A stretch of DNA of 64,000 nucleotides, from contig JACSYO010002054.1 in NCBI GenBank assembly GCA_016806645.1, positions 486,501 to 550,500 of the forward strand, written 5' to 3'. Under the pieces are notes generated by a model. That model was not told where the DNA came from. It made no database searches and was given only the letters and a program-made list of their open reading frames with translations. Made by a program: the position numbers and the translations under genes. This stretch comes from Ophiodon elongatus. Its lineage: Eukaryota > Chordata > Actinopteri > Perciformes > Hexagrammidae. Numbering within the stretch: position 1 is the stretch's first letter; every line of letters begins with the position of its first letter. Shown here piece by piece: positions 59,722 through 64,000 of the stretch.

Positions 59722-62700
59722 TTGACGTGACCCATCATGTCCATGTGTATATGTGCTGATATGGAGTCAGTTTGGAAGAATTGGGGTATAAATACATAAT
59801 TTCATTTAAAAAGTTGATTTTTATTTATAGATAGTATTCATGTCATTTGCATGCAAAATAGATCAACTCAACCAGAGGACAAAAAATTCAACCCGCGGCA
59901 ACACTTCAAAAGTGGCCACATTCCGCGGCAATGCTGCCGACATCTATTGCACGCTTTTATACAGATTTAATGGGAGAAATCATAATGCATAATTTCTTAT
60001 AGAACATGCTGTGGGCTGTAGGATGGCAGTACTACTAATATTAAGGATAACTCCACCATTAAGATTGGTCATTTTACATAACCTGGTAAATTGTTTGGGG
60101 AACAGGAATTTTTTATTTATCTATTTATTTTTTCAGATTACTTTTCCAATTCTTGTTCAAAATCCTGTGACGCTTTAGATGTTGATTTTTAGGATTTAGA
60201 AAGGTACTTTCCATCTGCTGTCCCTGAGCAGACAGACACGACCACTTAAAAATACAAATCATGCAGATGCAACTTTCAATAATAATAATAATATTTATAT
60301 TGTTACTCTAGAAATCAACTAATTATCAACAGTGCTTTTTATTGACACCCCTCCACATGGATTCCCTTTGCTCAGTAGGAGTTTATTTCCCATTAATTTA
60401 TCGTGCAGAAGCAGAAACAGAAATGTGATTCATCCTTTCACATTCACTTACATATTTTTCATATCTTTAACTCACACGCTGTATCCTTCCCTTACACAGC
60501 TGCTTCTCCTATAGACTAACTGAGATACAAAAGGACTTGTGGCCTGAGAGATTAGTAGCAGCCACGGTTTTCATTTTTCTTTGTATGCTCAAAAATATGT
60601 ATGCTATTGACGGGTCAAATCTAAACCGTACTGTCACAACAGATTATCTCCGCTGGCAAACCTCTTCAATAGAAGTAAAGCTGCCTTATTGCATCTCAGT
60701 AATACATGGAACCCCGAGCTACTATATTTCTATGATTCTTTTTTTTTTTTTTGCTCACCCCTTTTATGTTTGTTTCCTTCAAAGAGGATGATGCATCAAA
60801 GGCACATTAAGAAATTCCATATGCCAAAGGCTGATAATCAGTGACAAAATAACTATCTATATATTCACCTCGCACAGCGGCAGCAGCAACCGAGACTCCG
60901 TTTTGAGACTGGAGCTGCAGTGCAGCAGCAGTCGCTCGCTCGCTTTCATTGTCTTCTTGGACATCTTTTAAATGAACGTCCTTTCTCACTGTTTGTCTGA
61001 CTCACAAAAGCTTTTTGTTCCTTCTCCGTCAACACATTTCACTCTGACTTCCTTTCCCTCAAGACAACACTGATAACGCATCCCCACTCCCACTCTCTCT
61101 TTGGTTTATGTGTGCTCTTCTGTCTGCCATTCTGCTTCTATTTCTTTTCCTCCCATTGCTTGGATTCATCAATTTAAATCCTGCCTCCCCATGTCCCCTT
61201 GTTCCCTCTCCTTAAATGCCTATATCCCTCAAGCATCTGCTCTCCTGTTCTGCTCCCTCCCTTCCAAGTTGTTCCCCTTGCCCTGCACACAAATATCTCT
61301 CTCTCTCTTTCCATTTTCTACCCCATTTTCTTCTTTGCCCTTGAGTTTGAGGTTGGCATTTCAGGGACACAGAAAGGGTACATTATCTTCTGCGGGCCTC
61401 TCCGGAGACTTCCCGGCTCCTTTTTTTTTGCTTTCTTCTCCCCAACACCTTCTCCTGCCCGGTCTCCCCGATGTCCTGCCATGTCACCTTGATGGCAGTA
61501 CTATCTCACTAATGACTCGCTCACAAACCCACCCAGCAGTCCCTTTTGACACGGACTGCGACATTAGAAAAGGCAGCTCACTTCTAGAGTTCAGGTGGAC
61601 ACTTTAAGAAGCAGTCAAATACCAGTAGGCATGCTGTTGTATATCATGTTGTTCTTTGGAAACACATTTCATTTCACCCATTGAAATTAAATATACTGAA
61701 GGTCTCTATGTGTATTTTCAGAGCTTGGGTAGTGCTGTGTAGTGGGTACTGAAATGTCCAGTGAACTATTTGTTTCTGCTGAGTCAACGTTTGTTCTCTC
61801 TCTGGTACACATACAGAGAAACATCATCCTTTGGCACACGGTGCCGGTTGCTTTCAATGGCTTCAACCGCACAGTTCGGTGACTGAAGAGGCTCAGAAGT
61901 GCTACAGAGACCGTCATGCTAATAATTCATGATCACTTTTTATAATGCAGGATAATTTGGCAAACACGTAACATTTAAATGAGCGATGGTGCAGGTGAGT
62001 TTATGTGAATGAGATGATGGATTTGGAGGGTTGCAACCTCTGATGCTTAGCCAGCCGAGACCCTGGAGGCTGGTGGAGGAGCATTGTGTGGAATGAAAGA
62101 GAACAATATGATAATGAGAGGGGGATGTTTGACCAAGGTCATGATTTACTACAGAGTGGCCTCAGGGAAGAAATATAAGTGAAGGGACTGGTGACATGGT
62201 TTGGGAGTACTGATGAAGAAAAAGGCAAATATATTTACTGGTTTGAAAATACATGTGAGATGAGTGCTGAGTGAATAATGATAATGCGATGTATAATTGT
62301 CAATATAACTCTTTATATACTTTCTTGCAATTCATTTGTTTGAAGATTGATTTAAAATGTGAATGTTTGGTAGTAGAGTGGGACATTAAAGCATCAAATC
62401 TTCATCCTAATTCCCTAATTGAATCAAGTCAAGTAACGCTTTCCATATTTGTATGTAACCGCAGTTACGCATTCAAGGTGTGTGATCACTGTTTGTCGGC
62501 TGATCGGGCACAACTCTTTAGACGGATACAACCTGAAAATGAGACGAGCTGCAGAAGGTTTGAACAGTTAAATCACAGAAACACATCGCTATGGTAACCA
62601 TGATGTTTAAATGAGAGATACCGCTGAAATCATTGTGACATGATTAACTAGCTCATTCCACAAGAGGAAACTCACCACTCTGAGTCCTGCAGCAAGTGAA

Positions 62701-64000
62701 CAGTGTTTATTTCTTTAACAAACAGTCTTTGGCTGTTTTGTGGAGTTTAATTTGGGCCTTCTGGGAAGTTTCTCACAGAGTCAGCGTTAATTAACCATAT
62801 CTAATCGTTATCGTTTCTCCTGGCAAAAGCAACAGACTGTTCCAGATAAAATGAGCCTTCTATCTGAAGGCTTCTCTACCTTCCACATTGTTCGTTGCCA
62901 ATAAAATGGATTAAGAATAGATAGAAATATTTAGTATTTGTAAGATATGTGTTTGCCTCAGATCCTTGTTAATATAAGCAGGTATTTTTCTACCCTGAAA
63001 CCAGATCCAGAATGAACGTTGCATCCCACCTGAATAAGATTGATTAAGCTGTTTGTCTACTTTTTTGCAGCTTTTACAAACACACAGGGTTTTCTCTTTT
63101 TTCACCAAATGTGCGAAATGCTGTTTTTATTAGTTACTGCAAAGCTAATGTACAAAAATATTGCCTTCTGGGCAATGAAATCCTGAAACATCGTGTCTCT
63201 TTATCAATTCAGTTAGTAGATGACAGTTTAAATTACCACCTCGCTCACTGAACACTTTGAAGGTGTACAGTAATATATTCCTTAGTTAAGGGACGCACTC
63301 TGTGTTTCATGCGAGGAGCTGTGCCTCTATTACAATAAACTGCAATAAACTGGTATAAAACAAGATTTTGAACATCGGCAATGATTATTGTAAAGCAGCC
63401 GCACATAACAGGCAGAACATTACTATTAAAAATAGTAGTAATAGTAGTATTTATATTCTGTCATTCCACACAATACAATATGTGTAGTCTGTATAATCTA
63501 GTGCTTATATATGGCTATCTTATATTATTATCAATTTAAGCTACCCTTTTTTGTGGCTTTTTGTACAGTAAATTTACAAAATCATATTGAAACCTTTGTA
63601 AATAGTCTGGCAGTGACTTTGAACATTTTGTGCAGTATTTTATAATATATCAAATCATAAAATTTCATAATATGGTATTTTATAAAGAATGGATTTGTGT
63701 GATTATAGGAACAAGCCTCATTCATAAAAATTATAGCTTGTTTTTGTAACAGAACTGTTTTAAAATATAATCGTTTCATACGTTGAACTTCAAACAATAA
63801 GATATGTAAGAAAGAATAAGTGAGCAGTAAATGATATGCAAAGCCTTATAATTTAATATATCCCTTATATTTTTACAGGATTGCTATTGACTTTGAAATG
63901 TGACCATTAATATCAACTTAAAAAATGTTTACGATCGAAAACCCCTACAAGTTTTGTCTTAAAAACTCTTTCAGTTTTCACCGATTTTTAAATAAATATC
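59720..64000. other. Unannotated intron-like sequence to the window end
   Basis: It contains pyrimidine-rich, low-complexity stretches (61090-61480), a short (AAT)n array near 60280-60295 and AT-rich sequence at the end. The 168-codon frame at 61101-61607 is Ser/Leu/Pro-rich because of the pyrimidine bias and has no domain. No exon carrying the rest of Ig2 was found. Confidence 0.5.

Noticed and set aside
61101..61607. 168-codon frame on the plus strand
   Set aside because: Ser/Leu/Pro/Phe richness comes from pyrimidine-rich low-complexity DNA. No domain and a competing frame overlaps it.

Overview
The window looks like teleost fish genomic DNA, probably percomorph. It is AT-rich, intron-scale and gene-poor. 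Dinucleotide microsatellites are long and numerous, and there are remnants of LINEs, tRNA-derived SINEs and DNA-transposon-like repeats of kinds common in bony fish. There is no operon structure, no rRNA or tRNA gene, no CRISPR array, and no long ORF with protein-like composition apart from the exons below.

The only coding sequence I can support is two exons of one plus-strand gene of the IgLON family, which are GPI-anchored neuronal cell-adhesion proteins with three Ig domains. The first exon (33672-33904) encodes nearly all of Ig domain 1, from its first disulfide cysteine to the Ig1-Ig2 linker. The second (51272-51397) encodes the first half of Ig domain 2. The splice phases agree: the join makes a Val codon and gives the usual linker. 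The two exons are separated by a 17,367-bp intron. I found no signal-peptide exon upstream and no Ig2 end, Ig3 or GPI-signal exon downstream. The window is therefore most simply read as the end of a long first intron, exon 2, intron 2, exon 3 and the start of intron 3. The paralogue (LSAMP, NTM, OPCML, NEGR1, IGLON5 or a fish-specific member) cannot be fixed from these 118 residues plus split codons.

Layout: 1-33671 is upstream intronic or intergenic DNA. It holds repeat family B (about 1.1-1.6 kb), an L2/CR1-like LINE 3' end (6.4-6.85 kb), SINE copies (12.8 and 27.3 kb), an RTE-like LINE end (13.35 kb), a striking 55-bp inverted repeat around an AT microsatellite (15.6-15.9 kb), repeat family A (18.9 kb), a quasi-palindromic AT tract (23.1 kb), repeat family C (23.3 kb) and a MITE-like element (28.7 kb). 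The intron 33905-51271 holds CA/GT arrays, LINE or SINE tails, more family A and C copies and the most complete SINE (43.1 kb). The sequence from 51398 to 64000 holds a family B copy with a SINE inserted in it (53.0-53.4 kb), three long GT arrays and a 33-bp minisatellite (59.0-59.3 kb).

I see no convincing new biological system. The observations most worth checking are the identity of the IgLON paralogue, the 55-bp inverted repeat, the minisatellite, the nested repeat and a few repeat-free stretches that could be conserved non-coding elements. Names of transposable-element families rest on remembered motifs, not on a database search.
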